From: Rheinheimera texasensis DSM 17496
GTDB lineage: Bacteria > Pseudomonadota > Gammaproteobacteria > Enterobacterales > Alteromonadaceae
Length of the DNA: 64,000 nucleotides
Reading direction: 5' to 3'
Assembly: GCF_000711985.1 (NCBI RefSeq)
Contig: NZ_JONU01000016.1
Coordinates: forward strand, 1 to 64,000
How positions within the stretch are numbered: the stretch's first letter is position 1; each line of letters opens with the position of its first letter. A program made the position numbers and the translations under genes. A model generated the notes under the pieces. The model was given only the letters and a program-made list of their open reading frames with translations. It was not told the origin of the DNA and did not search any database. Shown here piece after piece: positions 45,115 through 55,033 of the stretch.

Positions 45115-48100
45115 TTAACGTTTTTGCAGAAACAATTTGTCCAGCGTCAGGAACACCACAGGCGTGGTCAGCAGTGTCAGGATTTGGCTAAAGGCCAAAC
45201 CACCGACAATGGCTACCCCGAGCGGTACCCGCAGTTCTGAACCGGTGCCAAAACCCAGCATCAGCGGTACTGCACCTAAAATCGCCGCCAGCGTAGTCAT
45301 CATGATGGGGCGAAACCGCACCAGACAGGCCTGATGAATGGCATCGCGCGCGCTTAAGCCCTGCTCGCGCTGCGCCTGCAGCGCAAAATCGACCATCAGA
45401 ATGCCGTTTTTCTTCACGATGCCAATCAGCAAAATGATGCCGATCAGCGCCATGATAGAGAAATCTAAGCCCCACAACCACAGCAGGCCAATAGCGCCAA
45501 TCGCCGCCGACGGCAATGTCGATAAAATGGTCAGTGGGTGGACAAAACTCTCATACAACACACCAAGGATGATATAAACCGCCAGCAATGCGGTTAGGAT
45601 CAGCAGCGGCTGACTGGCCAGCGAATCCTGAAACGCCTGCGCCGCCCCCAGGAAAGTACCCAGCACCGCGGGAGGCATATTCAGCTCGGCCCGCGCCTGC
45701 TCCAGCGCTTTAACCGCATCGCCAAGCGCCACACCGGCCGCCAGGTTAAAGGAGATATTCGCCGCCGGCTGCATGCCGTGGTGCGCAATGACCACTGGGC
45801 CACTTTGCGCCGGCAGCACTTTGGCAAAGCTCAACAGTGGCACCATGTCGCCGGTCAGTGGCGAGCGCAGGTAGAAATAATTCAGGCTTTCAGCGCGGCC
45901 ACGTTGCTCCGGGCTTACTTCCAGAATCACATTGTATTGATTGGTTTCGGTCTGATATTCGCTGATTTGGCGCTGGCCAAAAGCGTCATACAAAGCCTGG
46001 TCCAGGTCAGCGGCGGTAAAACCCAAGCGCGCCGCAGCCTGGCGGTCCAGTTCCAGCCGGATAATATTGGCGTCCCACTGCAGGTCATTCGACAAATCGG
46101 TGAACAGCGGGTTTTGCCGCAGTTTGGCGGTGAGCTGATTGGTCCAGCTGGCTAACTCGTCGCTATCCAGCGCCTTGAGTACATATTGATATTGCGCCCG
46201 GCCCTGGTTCGCGCCGAGGTTAATGTCCTGCGAAGCACGCAAAAATACCTGCAGCCCAGGGATTTGTGCAAACTGCGGCCGCAGCCGGTCGATGATTTCA
46301 CTGGCGCTGGCGTCGCGGTCATCCGGGTCGCTCAGCACTATCCAGATCCTGCCCGAGCCAGTGGAGTTATTGCCGCCGACCGCATGGTTAAAGCCGGTGA
46401 TGTCCGGGTCTTTGCGTAAAATGTCTTCCAGCTGTTTATGTTTAGCGACCATGTCTTCATAGGAAATGTCCGACGCGGCCTGAGTAGAGCCTATAACAAA
46501 ACCGGTATCCTGCAGCGGGAAAAAGCCTTTGGGGATAGCGATAAAACTCGCCACACTGCCGGCCAGCGTCAGACCAAACACCCCCAGCATCACGCGCTGA
46601 TGCGCCAAAGCCCAGGTTAACACCCGGTCATAACGCCGGACCAACCGGTCAAACAACCCCGGATGATTCGGGTCATGATGCGGCGCTTTGTCCATAAAAA
46701 TCGACGCCAGCGTCGGCGCCAGCGTCAGACACACCACCACCGAAATCAGAATGGCGGCGGCAGCGGTTAATGAGAATTCGAGGAATAACCGGCCAATAAT
46801 GCCACCCATAAACAACAGCGGAATAAAAGCCGCAATCAGCGACACTGAAATAGAAATCACTGTAAAACCAATCTCTTGCGCGCCTTTAAGCGCTGCTTCG
46901 GTTTTACTGAGGCCCAATTCGAGATACCGATGGATGTTCTCGATGACGACTATCGCATCATCGACGATAAAGCCAACAGCAATGACAATCGCCACCAAGG
47001 TTAAGTTATTCAGGCTAAAACCGGCGACATACATAAAAGCGCAAGTGGCAATCAAGGAGACCAGCAGCACGGCTGTGACGATTAAAGTCGCCGACCACTG
47101 CTTTAAAAACGCCGCCATCACCGCAATCACCAGCACCACGGCAATCGCCAGTGTCAGCTCTACTTCGGCCAGCGAAGCGCGAATCGTGCGGGTACGGTCG
47201 TTAAAGACTTCCACTTTGATATCAGCCGGCAATGCTGACACCAGCTGCGGCAACGCTGCCTGAATGGCATCGGCGGTGGCGACAATATTGGCGCCCGGTT
47301 GACGGCGGATGATCAGCGCGACACCAGATTCACCGTTCGGCCATATCTGCACAAAGTCGTTTTCGGCGCCGGCCACCACATTGGCGACATCGCGCAAATA
47401 CACCGGGTTGCCGTTGTCGTATTTGACAATCAGCTGGCCATATTCGTCAGCACTAAAGATTTGGTCGTTGACCGCCAGCGTCGACACCCGGTTGGCACCA
47501 AATAAAGCGCCTTTAGGCTGATTAACGCTGGCTTTTTGTACCACAGCGCGAATATCGGCCAGTGTCAGGTTATTTGCCGCCAGCACTTCCGGCCGCGCCT
47601 GAATGCGAATGGCCGGCTTTTGCTGACCACCGATAAAGACTTCGCCAACGCCATAAATCTGACTGAGCTGGCGCGCCAGCACCGTTTCGGCCAGGTCACT
47701 GATTTGGCTGCGCGACAGGGTTTCTGAAGTTACGCCGATGATTAAAATCGGGCTGTCCGACGGGTTAGCTTTACGCCAGGTCGGCTGATTCGGCATATCC
47801 GGCAAACGGCCGGCGGCCTGATTGAGCGCAGCCTGTACTTCCTGCGCGGCGGCGTCGATGTCTTTTTCCAGCACAAACTGCAGCGTGATATTGACCGAAC
47901 CGAGCGCACTACTCGAGGTCATTTCGGTAATACCAGGTACTGAGCTCAGCGCAACCTCCAGCGGCGTTGCCACAGCGGAAGCCATAGTCTCCGCGCTGGC
48001 GCCGGGTAAACGGGCGCTGACTTCAATGGTGGGGAATTCAGCTTCCGGCAAAGGCGCAATCGACAGGCGCGGAAAGGCCAGAATACCCATCAATACTAAG

Positions 48101-48168
48101 GCAAAGGTCAGTAGCACTGTGCCGATCGGGTGCTGCATACACCAGGCAAAAATACTCCGGCTATTCAT
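45115..48168 (-). CDS. RND multidrug efflux pump, inner-membrane subunit
   Basis: A 1017-residue HAE1-type transporter. The N-terminal helix is followed by the first porter loop, and the second half repeats the same plan after about residue 525. The proton-relay Asp pair stands in V-D-D-A-I-V-V-I-E-N near residue 405, and the conserved G-G-I-I-G-R-L-F-L-E-F segment follows in the next helices. The best resemblance is to MdtB/MdtC/MuxB-type pumps. It exports hydrophobic compounds from periplasm and membrane using proton flow. Its ATG overlaps the stop of the adjacent fusion-protein gene (ATGA), so they form one operon. No outer-membrane channel gene is in the window, so a TolC-like partner encoded elsewhere is expected. 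Confidence 0.93.
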   Translation of the reverse strand: MNSRSIFAWCMQHPIGTVLLTFALVLMGILAFPRLSIAPLPEAEFPTIEVSARLPGASAETMASAVATPLEVALSSVPGITEMTSSSALGSVNITLQFVLEKDIDAAAQEVQAALNQAAGRLPDMPNQPTWRKANPSDSPILIIGVTSETLSRSQISDLAETVLARQLSQIYGVGEVFIGGQQKPAIRIQARPEVLAANNLTLADIRAVVQKASVNQPKGALFGANRVSTLAVNDQIFSADEYGQLIVKYDNGNPVYLRDVANVVAGAENDFVQIWPNGESGVALIIRRQPGANIVATADAIQAALPQLVSALPADIKVEVFNDRTRTIRASLAEVELTLAIAVVLVIAVMAAFLKQWSATLIVTAVLLVSLIATCAFMYVAGFSLNNLTLVAIVIAVGFIVDDAIVVIENIHRYLELGLSKTEAALKGAQEIGFTVISISVSLIAAFIPLLFMGGIIGRLFLEFSLTAAAAILISVVVCLTLAPTLASIFMDKAPHHDPNHPGLFDRLVRRYDRVLTWALAHQRVMLGVFGLTLAGSVASFIAIPKGFFPLQDTGFVIGSTQAASDISYEDMVAKHKQLEDILRKDPDITGFNHAVGGNNSTGSGRIWIVLSDPDDRDASASEIIDRLRPQFAQIPGLQVFLRASQDINLGANQGRAQYQYVLKALDSDELASWTNQLTAKLRQNPLFTDLSNDLQWDANIIRLELDRQAAARLGFTAADLDQALYDAFGQRQISEYQTETNQYNVILEVSPEQRGRAESLNYFYLRSPLTGDMVPLLSFAKVLPAQSGPVVIAHHGMQPAANISFNLAAGVALGDAVKALEQARAELNMPPAVLGTFLGAAQAFQDSLASQPLLILTALLAVYIILGVLYESFVHPLTILSTLPSAAIGAIGLLWLWGLDFSIMALIGIILLIGIVKKNGILMVDFALQAQREQGLSARDAIHQACLVRFRPIMMTTLAAILGAVPLMLGFGTGSELRVPLGVAIVGGLAFSQILTLLTTPVVFLTLDKLFLQKR

Positions 48169-49328
48169 GCTGCGTGCTCCGCCGCGGCTTGCTTGGCTTG
48201 TTTTTTCGCTTTAGCGGCCTGCGCCTGTTCGGCGGCGGTTTTAATCAGCACTGTCGCGCCCGGCCGCAGCCGGCTTTGGCCGTCGACCACCACTTGCTGG
48301 CCGGCACTGACACCGCTGACGACAACCACAGTCTCAGTGCTTTCCTGTACCTGCACCGGCACCACTTTAGCTTTGTCACCATCGACAGTCCAAACAAAAG
48401 CCCCCTGCGGGCCTTGTTGCAGTGCTTTGACCGGAATGGTCAGCGCCTGTGCTAATAATTTGCTGCGAAGCGCCACCACCACAGTTTGCGCTGGCCACAG
48501 CGCCTGCGTTGGGTTAGTAAAATCAGCTTTGATGCGGATAGTGCCGCTGCCGGTGCTGACTTTGTTATCCACGACCGCCAAAGTGCCACTCGCCAGTTTT
48601 TCGCCGCCATCCTGTACAAAGGCTTCGACCGGCACCGCCTGCTGCTGGCGAACCTGCTGCATCAGCTGTTGTAACTGCGGCAGTTGGGCTTGAGGTAGGG
48701 CCATTTCCACACTGATCGGGTCAAGCTGCACCACAGAGAACAAGCCTTGTGTATCAGACGGCCGCACATAATTGCCGGCGTCGACATTACGAATACCGAC
48801 CTGACCGCTGATAGGCGCATGAATTTGCGTGAAAGATAATTGCACTTGCTGCGCATTGATTTGCGCATCGACACTTTGCAGTTCGGCCTGCAGTTGCTGC
48901 ACATTGGCTTGCTGCTGATCTTTTTGCTGGGCGGAAATCGCCTGGCTTTGGCTTAAATTCTGATAACGCTGTAAATCACGTTTGGCCACATTGAGTTTGG
49001 CTTCGACCACCGCGCGCTGCGCTTTGGCCTGTGCCAGTGCGGCTTTGATCGCGCGGTCATCCAGCGTAGCCAGCAACTGGCCGGCGCTGACCATCTCGCC
49101 TTCGCGCACCAGCACTTGCTGCAATAAACCATCGACCTGCGGCCTAATCTCGACACTTTGCTGCGGCTTGACCTGCCCAATACCGCGCAGCCAGACCGGC
49201 ACATCTTGTGCGGTGACTGTGGCGACCACCACAGGCACAGCGGGTGCTTGCGGTTTTTGCTGGGCGGCAGCCGGCACGGCTAAAGCAATTGCACTGAAAA
49301 TACCAAGCCAGGTCAGCGTTTGTCTCAT
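48165..49328 (-). CDS. RND efflux periplasmic membrane-fusion protein
   Basis: A 387-residue protein with GGAG eight bases before the ATG and a signal peptide cut after A-V-P-A-A-A. It has the lipoyl half-motifs (S-V-E-I-R-P-Q-V-D-G and F-T-Q-I-H-A-P-I-S-G-Q-V-G), an alpha-hairpin between them (about 95-165) and C-terminal beta-barrel and proximal domains, ending in an Ala/Lys-rich tail. It links the pump to the outer-membrane channel. Length and plan match MdtA/AcrA. It is the first gene of the efflux operon. Confidence 0.93.
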   Translation of the reverse strand: MRQTLTWLGIFSAIALAVPAAAQQKPQAPAVPVVVATVTAQDVPVWLRGIGQVKPQQSVEIRPQVDGLLQQVLVREGEMVSAGQLLATLDDRAIKAALAQAKAQRAVVEAKLNVAKRDLQRYQNLSQSQAISAQQKDQQQANVQQLQAELQSVDAQINAQQVQLSFTQIHAPISGQVGIRNVDAGNYVRPSDTQGLFSVVQLDPISVEMALPQAQLPQLQQLMQQVRQQQAVPVEAFVQDGGEKLASGTLAVVDNKVSTGSGTIRIKADFTNPTQALWPAQTVVVALRSKLLAQALTIPVKALQQGPQGAFVWTVDGDKAKVVPVQVQESTETVVVVSGVSAGQQVVVDGQSRLRPGATVLIKTAAEQAQAAKAKKQAKQAAAEHAA

Positions 49329-49525
49329 GTATCAGGCTCCAAAAACAGGTTGCGGCAAGTTGCCAAACGATATGCCGGGAATTCTGCCCAGTCAGAACGC
49401 AAAAGAATGCACTGACGATCAGCAGATGCGGTCAGGCCCCCTGATCAAACGATGAATGCCGGCGCATCAATGCACTAAGCTACCAGCCCGCTGGGTGACA
49501 GCACAATCGCTGTGCGCCTGAAGAA

Positions 49526-49555
49526 AACACGCCGGCAGGTGCCGGCGTGTTTTTT
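49526..49555 (-). terminator. strong intrinsic terminator after the zinc-chaperone gene
   Basis: AACACGCCGGC and GCCGGCGTGTT form an 11-bp GC-rich stem with an AGGT loop. A T-run is present on both strands, so it could act in either direction. It lies about 30 bases after the minus-strand stop at 49585. Confidence 0.8.
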
Positions 49556-49584
49556 GCTGTGATTAGCTGCAGAAATGCGATGGT

Positions 49585-50877
49585 TTATTGCGCAATACCC
49601 AGCCAGGTCAGTTTGTGCGGCGTGTAGTTCAGCTGCAATGTCGACGTCACCTGTAACCGAGTTAAATCAACGGCCACCACCGATTTATCGACCGGATTGC
49701 TGACATAAGCGCGGTATTCACTACCCGCCAACGTCAGTTGCAGGCTACTGCCGGTTGGCATCGCGCTCAGATTGGTCGCAACCTGCACTTTGCCGGCCAG
49801 CGTAAAAGCGCTGCCGCTGTAGTTCAGCACTGTCAGGTAACCCTGATTATCCAGCAGCACAAAGTGTTTAGCTTTCGCGGTAAAGCCATAACCGACGATG
49901 CCAGCGCCGGTAGGAGCCTGCCAGTCGATTTTGCTCATAGTGTTGGCTTTTGGATCAACAGCAAATACTAGCGCACCAGCAAACCCAACAAAATGCGCCG
50001 CATCATCGTGTCCTTCGACAGTCCCAACCCGGTTGGTGCCGGTGATGTCCGCCGGATTGGCGATCTTACTGGCGGTATAAGTAGTGCCGGATTGCGCAAT
50101 CACCAATACACCGTCGGTACAACCGAAGCCGATAAAACCTTTATTCTGTGCACTGCCGTGTAAGCGTGGGCAAGTCGGAGTGAAGGTCTGGCTCAGGCTG
50201 AATTTGCCGGCGGTCTGGCTATAAACGCCCACTTTGTCCGGCAGAATATCGCTGCTGGCTGCATCGCGGATGGTGGAAATTAACTGGTCGCCGCGCGGCT
50301 GCGCCGCACCATGCATATGGGTGTCATATTGCAGCAGCGGCAGATCTTTTTTGTCAGCAGCGATCTGCGCTTCATTTAACGTCACCACAGCTGCCGGGGT
50401 TTTACTGGCGGCGTCGCCGTCCATAAACACAGCTGTGGTGCTGGCATTACTCTGCACGTGGGTTGGCCGGCTAGCGTTCAGCTGAAAGCTCATCAGCTTT
50501 GGTTTTTCTGCATAAGGATGCAGATGGTCGCCGTGATCTTCCTGCCACTGACCACCATCGACTACCTGTACGCGGTCATTGGGCCGCTGCACCACCAACG
50601 CATAGCGCTGGCCGGGTGACGGATAAACCGCATCTGGTGTATTAATCAGCTGGAACTGTTCGATGAGTTCTGAGCGATCCAAATCGTAGACACTGACGAC
50701 TGCGCTGTTTTTATCGCTGACCAGTAAGCGGCCCTTCGACACGGCGGCGACCGGCGGATTTGGATCTGGGATCACAACCGGCTCTTTTTCGACGATGTTC
50801 GTCGTCGCATCCCCACAGCCCGCCAGAATAGCGCTGGCGATGGCCAGCGGCAGCAATTTCATTTTTACACTGTACAT
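49585..50877 (-). CDS. AztD-like periplasmic zinc metallochaperone, lipoprotein
   Basis: The ATG at 50877 is preferred (AGGAG five bases upstream), giving 430 residues; the frame opens at 50967. The N-terminus is a lipoprotein signal ending in I-L-A-G-C. The mature protein is a repeated beta structure, probably a propeller, with His motifs: E-D-H-G-D-H-L-H-P-Y near the first third, D-T-H-M-H-G-A and E-G-H-D-D-A-A-H. The E-D-H-G-D-H stretch and the following S-R-P-T-H-V segment match AztD, a zinc chaperone that hands metal to a periplasmic binding protein. It follows the His-rich TonB receptor by 61 bases and should share its Zur-controlled promoter. A lipid anchor is unusual for AztD. Confidence 0.65.
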   Translation of the reverse strand: MYSVKMKLLPLAIASAILAGCGDATTNIVEKEPVVIPDPNPPVAAVSKGRLLVSDKNSAVVSVYDLDRSELIEQFQLINTPDAVYPSPGQRYALVVQRPNDRVQVVDGGQWQEDHGDHLHPYAEKPKLMSFQLNASRPTHVQSNASTTAVFMDGDAASKTPAAVVTLNEAQIAADKKDLPLLQYDTHMHGAAQPRGDQLISTIRDAASSDILPDKVGVYSQTAGKFSLSQTFTPTCPRLHGSAQNKGFIGFGCTDGVLVIAQSGTTYTASKIANPADITGTNRVGTVEGHDDAAHFVGFAGALVFAVDPKANTMSKIDWQAPTGAGIVGYGFTAKAKHFVLLDNQGYLTVLNYSGSAFTLAGKVQVATNLSAMPTGSSLQLTLAGSEYRAYVSNPVDKSVVAVDLTRLQVTSTLQLNYTPHKLTWLGIAQ

Positions 50878-50938
50878 ATCAACTCCTGTTTTAAATTGGT
50901 ATGCCGGCACGCCGCCCGGGCCTGCCAGCTGGTTCTGG

Positions 50939-53356
50939 TCAGAATTCGCCGCGGATGCCGAGACCAATCGAGCGTCCCGGTAATGGCGCTTTGTCTTTTA
51001 AAAATGAGGTGTGGACGCGGGCGTCTTCGTCGGTCAGGTTCTGCCCTTTCAGATACACCGCCAGCTGCTGGTCAAACAGGTCGAGGTAATAGCTGACATT
51101 GGCATCCAGCAGGTTGTAGCTGCCGGTCGCGCTTTCCAGCGTCTCGACTTTGTCCTGTTTGCTGTAGTGGCTGTAGCGCAGCTCGGCACTGAACGCGGCC
51201 GACTGCCACGACAGCGCAGATTGCAGACGCAGCGGTGGAGTGCGCGGTAAATCACCGCCGGCATCTAAGCGGGCGCGCACATAGTCGACTTGCTGGGTCC
51301 AGCGCCACGCCGGCGCAAACTGCCAAATCAACTGGGCTTCAAAACCGTGCAGGGTCACATCAGCGGCGCGGAACAGATACACCGGCAATTCGCCGCTGTG
51401 GTCATGCGCCTCATCGGCATGCTCTGCTTCAGCATGATCTGCATGATCGTGACCATCTTCGGCGAACAAGCCGGTATTTTGCTGGTAATAGTAGTTATCT
51501 ACCTGGTTGTAAAAAGCATTCAAAATCAGCGCCACATCGCCGCTGTATTTGCGCCAGGTCAGGTCAATATTGTTCGATACTTCCAAATCCACCGGATCTT
51601 TGTTCAGCGCAAAGGCCTGATGTGGGTCTTGCGTTGGATTCAGCCGGAATAACGCACCGATCTCATAAGCATTGGTGCCGATATGCGGGCCGAAGGACAG
51701 CAATTCAGCAGCGGAAGGGGCGCGGCCTGAACGCGACAAAGACAGCGCGGCGTTATAGCCGTCCTGATATTCCCAGACGAGGCCGGCCGACAGGCTGTAG
51801 GGCTTGAAGTTCTGGTCAACGGCGAAGGTGCGGATCAGCTGATCGCCGCCATGATCATGATCATCGTGTTCGCTGCCGTCATGGGCATGCGCCGCCAGCT
51901 CCGGCAGCAGAACCTGATCGGCTTTGAGCGTGACCCGCTCCAGACGGGCACCGGTTTGCAATAACAGCGGGCCAAAATGCCGCTCTTCCATCCAGCCAAC
52001 CGCCAGCATTTCCTGTGTCGACGGCGGTGTGAAGGCTTCGTCCCCTACCGCAGCAAAATCGCTGTGTTTGTAATGCAGGCTGAGGCCACCGCGCCAATCC
52101 AACCATTCACGGTGCAGCAGCTCGAGGCGCGCTTCGTCACTGCGGTTTTTAAACGTGGTGCCGATAGCACCACCTTCAATTTCGGCATGTTGGTAGTCGG
52201 TATAACCGGCTTTGACATTAAGCTGTGCCAACGGCCCGCCGCTGAAATTCAGCTGGCTATGCAGTTGCACCCGGTCTTGTTCAAGGTCAGCAAATACCCG
52301 CTCTTCGGCGTGCTCTGCGCCCTCTTCTTCATGATCATGCCCGCCATGTGAATGGCCCGGAATGCCGTATTGCCGTTCCAGCCGGCCCACCGACAGCCCA
52401 ACAAAGCCATTTGGCAGCAAATAACTGGCACCCAGGGTGCCGCCTTTGCCTTCTGCGTCGGTATTGGCAACGCGTCCGCCGGCGGCTTCGTCACTGCCTG
52501 TTTCGGCGACGCCAGGAATTTTGTAATTGTCCTGGTCACGCCAGAACGCATCGGCATAGAGTGCGACATCACCGACGCTGGTTTGGCCGGCAGCAGCGGC
52601 CAGTTTTTCGTTGTTGACGCTCTGGCGTTCCAGCTGCCAGTTCGCCTGCGTGTCCCGGCGCGTCGGCACGCGTTCGTCCACGACATTAACCACACCGCCG
52701 ATGGCACCGCTGCCGTAAAACAAGGTCGCCGGGCCCCGTAGTACTTCAATTTGCTCGGCGGTACCGGCTTCACTGGCCACGCTGTGATCAGGCCCGACCC
52801 TCGATGCATCGCCGGCGTCTAACCCGTTTTGGGTGATCAGCACTCGCGGACCATCTAAACCACGGATGATTGGGCTACTGGCGACTGAGCCATAGAAATT
52901 GCTGTGCACACCGACCTGATTTTTCAGCGTGTCACCGAGTGTCGACGCCTGCTGCATTTTCAGCTGCTCACCAGACAACACAGTGACCGGCAAGGCCGAC
53001 TCTGTGGCCGAGGCATGTAGCGGACTGGCTTTGACATCAATGACTTCAAGTAAGGTGGGCGCCAGACGCAATTCGACATTGTTCAGACCAGCCTCTGGCA
53101 CATTCAGATGCAGATTGCGATGGGCAAATTGCGGCGCTTCAACGTGCAGCTCGGCCAGCTGTCCGGCCGGCGCGGCCAGCAGGAAAGTACCGGCCGCATC
53201 GGTTTTCACCCGCGCCTGACTGCCAGCCAGCGACACTTCTGCCCCGGCGATCGGCTGGCCTTTATGGTCAAGCACCACGCCAGACACACTTTGTGCCCAC
53301 AACTGCTGACTAAATGTCGCCGCCACCAGCATGGCTATTTTGTTACGGTAATGCAT
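50939..53356 (-). CDS. His-rich TonB-dependent receptor, probable zinc importer (ZnuD-like)
   Basis: An 805-residue outer-membrane receptor with AGGGAG five bases before the ATG and a signal peptide ending L-W-A-Q. A carboxypeptidase-regulatory-like domain (about 25-105) precedes the plug (about 125-240, with I-R-G-L-D-G-P-R-V-L and I-E-V-L-R-G-P-A-T-L-F-Y-G-S) and the 22-strand barrel. Three extracellular loops are loaded with His, Asp and Glu: H-S-H-G-G-H-D-H, H-A-H-D-G-S-E-H-D-D-H-D-H-G, and a longer one near residue 640. His-rich loops are the mark of ZnuD-type zinc receptors. A near-consensus Zur box lies 55-78 bases upstream of the start. It is the first gene of the operon with the AztD-like protein. 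Confidence 0.88.
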   Translation of the reverse strand: MHYRNKIAMLVAATFSQQLWAQSVSGVVLDHKGQPIAGAEVSLAGSQARVKTDAAGTFLLAAPAGQLAELHVEAPQFAHRNLHLNVPEAGLNNVELRLAPTLLEVIDVKASPLHASATESALPVTVLSGEQLKMQQASTLGDTLKNQVGVHSNFYGSVASSPIIRGLDGPRVLITQNGLDAGDASRVGPDHSVASEAGTAEQIEVLRGPATLFYGSGAIGGVVNVVDERVPTRRDTQANWQLERQSVNNEKLAAAAGQTSVGDVALYADAFWRDQDNYKIPGVAETGSDEAAGGRVANTDAEGKGGTLGASYLLPNGFVGLSVGRLERQYGIPGHSHGGHDHEEEGAEHAEERVFADLEQDRVQLHSQLNFSGGPLAQLNVKAGYTDYQHAEIEGGAIGTTFKNRSDEARLELLHREWLDWRGGLSLHYKHSDFAAVGDEAFTPPSTQEMLAVGWMEERHFGPLLLQTGARLERVTLKADQVLLPELAAHAHDGSEHDDHDHGGDQLIRTFAVDQNFKPYSLSAGLVWEYQDGYNAALSLSRSGRAPSAAELLSFGPHIGTNAYEIGALFRLNPTQDPHQAFALNKDPVDLEVSNNIDLTWRKYSGDVALILNAFYNQVDNYYYQQNTGLFAEDGHDHADHAEAEHADEAHDHSGELPVYLFRAADVTLHGFEAQLIWQFAPAWRWTQQVDYVRARLDAGGDLPRTPPLRLQSALSWQSAAFSAELRYSHYSKQDKVETLESATGSYNLLDANVSYYLDLFDQQLAVYLKGQNLTDEDARVHTSFLKDKAPLPGRSIGLGIRGEF

Positions 53357-53410
53357 AGATCTCCCTGCGTTATACCCAAATCAGAAAACGTTACGTTCGA
53401 TTCCGCGCTC

Positions 53411-53434
53411 GATAATGTGATAATATAACATTTC
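53411..53434. promoter_or_regulatory. Zur-type operator in the divergent receptor/MerC promoter
   Basis: On the minus strand the sequence reads GAAATGTTATATTATCACAT followed by TATC, very close to the GAAATGTTAT-N-ATAACATTTC palindrome of gammaproteobacterial Zur. It lies between the divergent His-rich receptor gene and the MerC-like gene, so one bound repressor could control both. Confidence 0.75.
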
Positions 53435-53487
53435 ATTCAGGTGTGGAAACCAGCGTTTTCCGTTCAGGTGCAGCAGAGGTGAGACCA

Positions 53488-53868
53488 ATGAAAGATTTAG
53501 TAGCGGCTTATATATCAGGGCTTTGCATCGTACATTGCCTGTTAACACCAGTTTTATTGGCGCTCGGTGGTGCGGGTTTGCTGGGGCATTGGCTGGAAGC
53601 TGAGTGGGTGCACTATGTGCTGATCACGCCGATCTTATTGCTGGTTGGCTGGAGTCTGCCGGCGGCACGACACCGGCATCAGCAGCTGTGGCCACTATGG
53701 CTTGGCTGCGGTGGCGCAGCCTTGATGCTGCTGTCATTGGCGGTGCCGGCAGCGCTGGAACCCTGGTTGGCGATCAGTGCCGGCGTGTTGTTGATGGCGG
53801 CTCACCTGATGAACCGCCATTTATTACAGACGATGGCAGCACCTGCAGCCGGGCCGATTCAGAAATAA
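53488..53868 (+). CDS. MerC-domain membrane protein
   Basis: The start at ATG 53488 is preferred over 53443 because it follows GAGGTGAG and begins the first membrane helix. The 126-residue product has four hydrophobic helices. The first contains G-L-C-I-V-H-C-L-L-T-P-V, where the Cys and His-Cys residues are the usual metal-binding positions of MerC proteins. MerC carries mercury ions across the inner membrane; relatives beside zinc regulators are thought to handle zinc. Here the Zur box and the neighbouring zinc receptor favour zinc. Its stop overlaps the end of the convergent acyltransferase-like gene by ten bases. Confidence 0.8.
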   Translation: MKDLVAAYISGLCIVHCLLTPVLLALGGAGLLGHWLEAEWVHYVLITPILLLVGWSLPAARHRHQQLWPLWLGCGGAALMLLSLAVPAALEPWLAISAGVLLMAAHLMNRHLLQTMAAPAAGPIQK

Positions 53869-55031
53869 CGCACCCAGCGCCAGTGGCTGCGTTGCTTAAA
53901 ACCGGCAAACCAGCGGGTTGGCCAATACAAAGCGGCGGCGAGCAACACGGCAATCAGCCAGACCCAACCAACATGACTGACGCCAAGCATCAGGCCATAC
54001 GCGGTTTGTTGATTCGGTGCAAACACCAGCGCTGCCAGGTTATAGAGCATCAGCAGCGCGTACAGATGCAGCAGATAAAAAAACATCGGTGCCGCACCAA
54101 AATCAGCCAGCACCTGCTGCCAGCGCGCCACCGGATTGGCCGTGGCAGCCCGTTCCAGTGCCCGCAGCGCCAGACACATCAGGCCGAGCGTCAGCAGCAG
54201 AAAATCCAGCGATGGCGGGTATTTAGTGAAATTCAGTAAGTCCATAACAGTCAGCATCGCTGTGGGCTGAATCTGCCAGTCCAGCGTCTCGCCGTACAGA
54301 TTAAAACCTCGAAGTAGCAACAGCGCAGCCAACGCCAACCAGCCACTGCGCCATAAAATTCGCTGCCGCTGTGCTGCCGATTGCTGGAACCAGCAGCCAG
54401 CCAAATAGCCAAGCACAATGACACCGACCCAGGGCAACAGCGGATAACTGATTTTGACAGCAATGGCCGCCTCACCGGGCGCCAGTAAAAAACCGCGGTC
54501 GTGCAGGATAGTCCAAAGCCAATAACCACTTTCACCGGGAGAAAACTGGATTGGTGTCAGCAGGTTATGCCCGCCAACCAGCAGCAGCCCGATGACCAGC
54601 AATACCGGACGCGGCAAATGATGCAGCAGCGCCAGCAACAGCATACAGAGGCCAAACACCCAAATCACCTGCAAATACAGCGTGTGGTAGCTGCCAAGCC
54701 AAGCGAAATTCACCAGTGTCAGTTCCAGTACAATCAGCACCAGCGCGCGTTTGACTAAAAACGGCGTCAGCGGCCGGCCCTTTTGTTGATACAGATAAGC
54801 CGACACGCCGGATAAAAACACAAACACCGGCGCACACCAGTGCGCCAGCAAACGGCTGAAAAACAGGCCGGGTTCGGTCTGGCTGATGTCCATCGGATCG
54901 CTGACCTGCAAATGCAGCAGCACCCTTTCGCGCACGTGGTCCAGCAGCATAATCAGCATCACCAGACCACGCAGCATATCGATGCTGTTGATCCGGCCGC
55001 GCGGCAATGGTGCCATTGCGGTCGTCGTCAT
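53859..55031 (-). CDS. heparan-glucosaminide N-acetyltransferase-like membrane protein (DUF1624)
   Basis: A 390-residue protein with about ten membrane helices. The N-terminus R-I-N-S-I-D-M-L-R-G-L-V-M-L-I-M-L-L-D-H-V-R is the signature of this acyltransferase-like family. The end carries a basic loop. The start codon lies two bases after the stop of the siderophore-type receptor gene, so the two are co-transcribed and probably under the same Zur box. The family moves acyl groups across membranes onto sugars or other acceptors. A role in modifying an envelope or ligand molecule during metal starvation is conceivable but unproven. Confidence 0.8.
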   Translation of the reverse strand: MTTTAMAPLPRGRINSIDMLRGLVMLIMLLDHVRERVLLHLQVSDPMDISQTEPGLFFSRLLAHWCAPVFVFLSGVSAYLYQQKGRPLTPFLVKRALVLIVLELTLVNFAWLGSYHTLYLQVIWVFGLCMLLLALLHHLPRPVLLVIGLLLVGGHNLLTPIQFSPGESGYWLWTILHDRGFLLAPGEAAIAVKISYPLLPWVGVIVLGYLAGCWFQQSAAQRQRILWRSGWLALAALLLLRGFNLYGETLDWQIQPTAMLTVMDLLNFTKYPPSLDFLLLTLGLMCLALRALERAATANPVARWQQVLADFGAAPMFFYLLHLYALLMLYNLAALVFAPNQQTAYGLMLGVSHVGWVWLIAVLLAAALYWPTRWFAGFKQRSHWRWVRYF

Positions 55032-55033
55032 CT

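Noticed and set aside
46688-47263. Plus-strand frame of 191 codons inside the RND pump gene
   Set aside because: It is antisense to a fully conserved transporter and is Thr/Ile/Ala-rich in the way of an antisense shadow.
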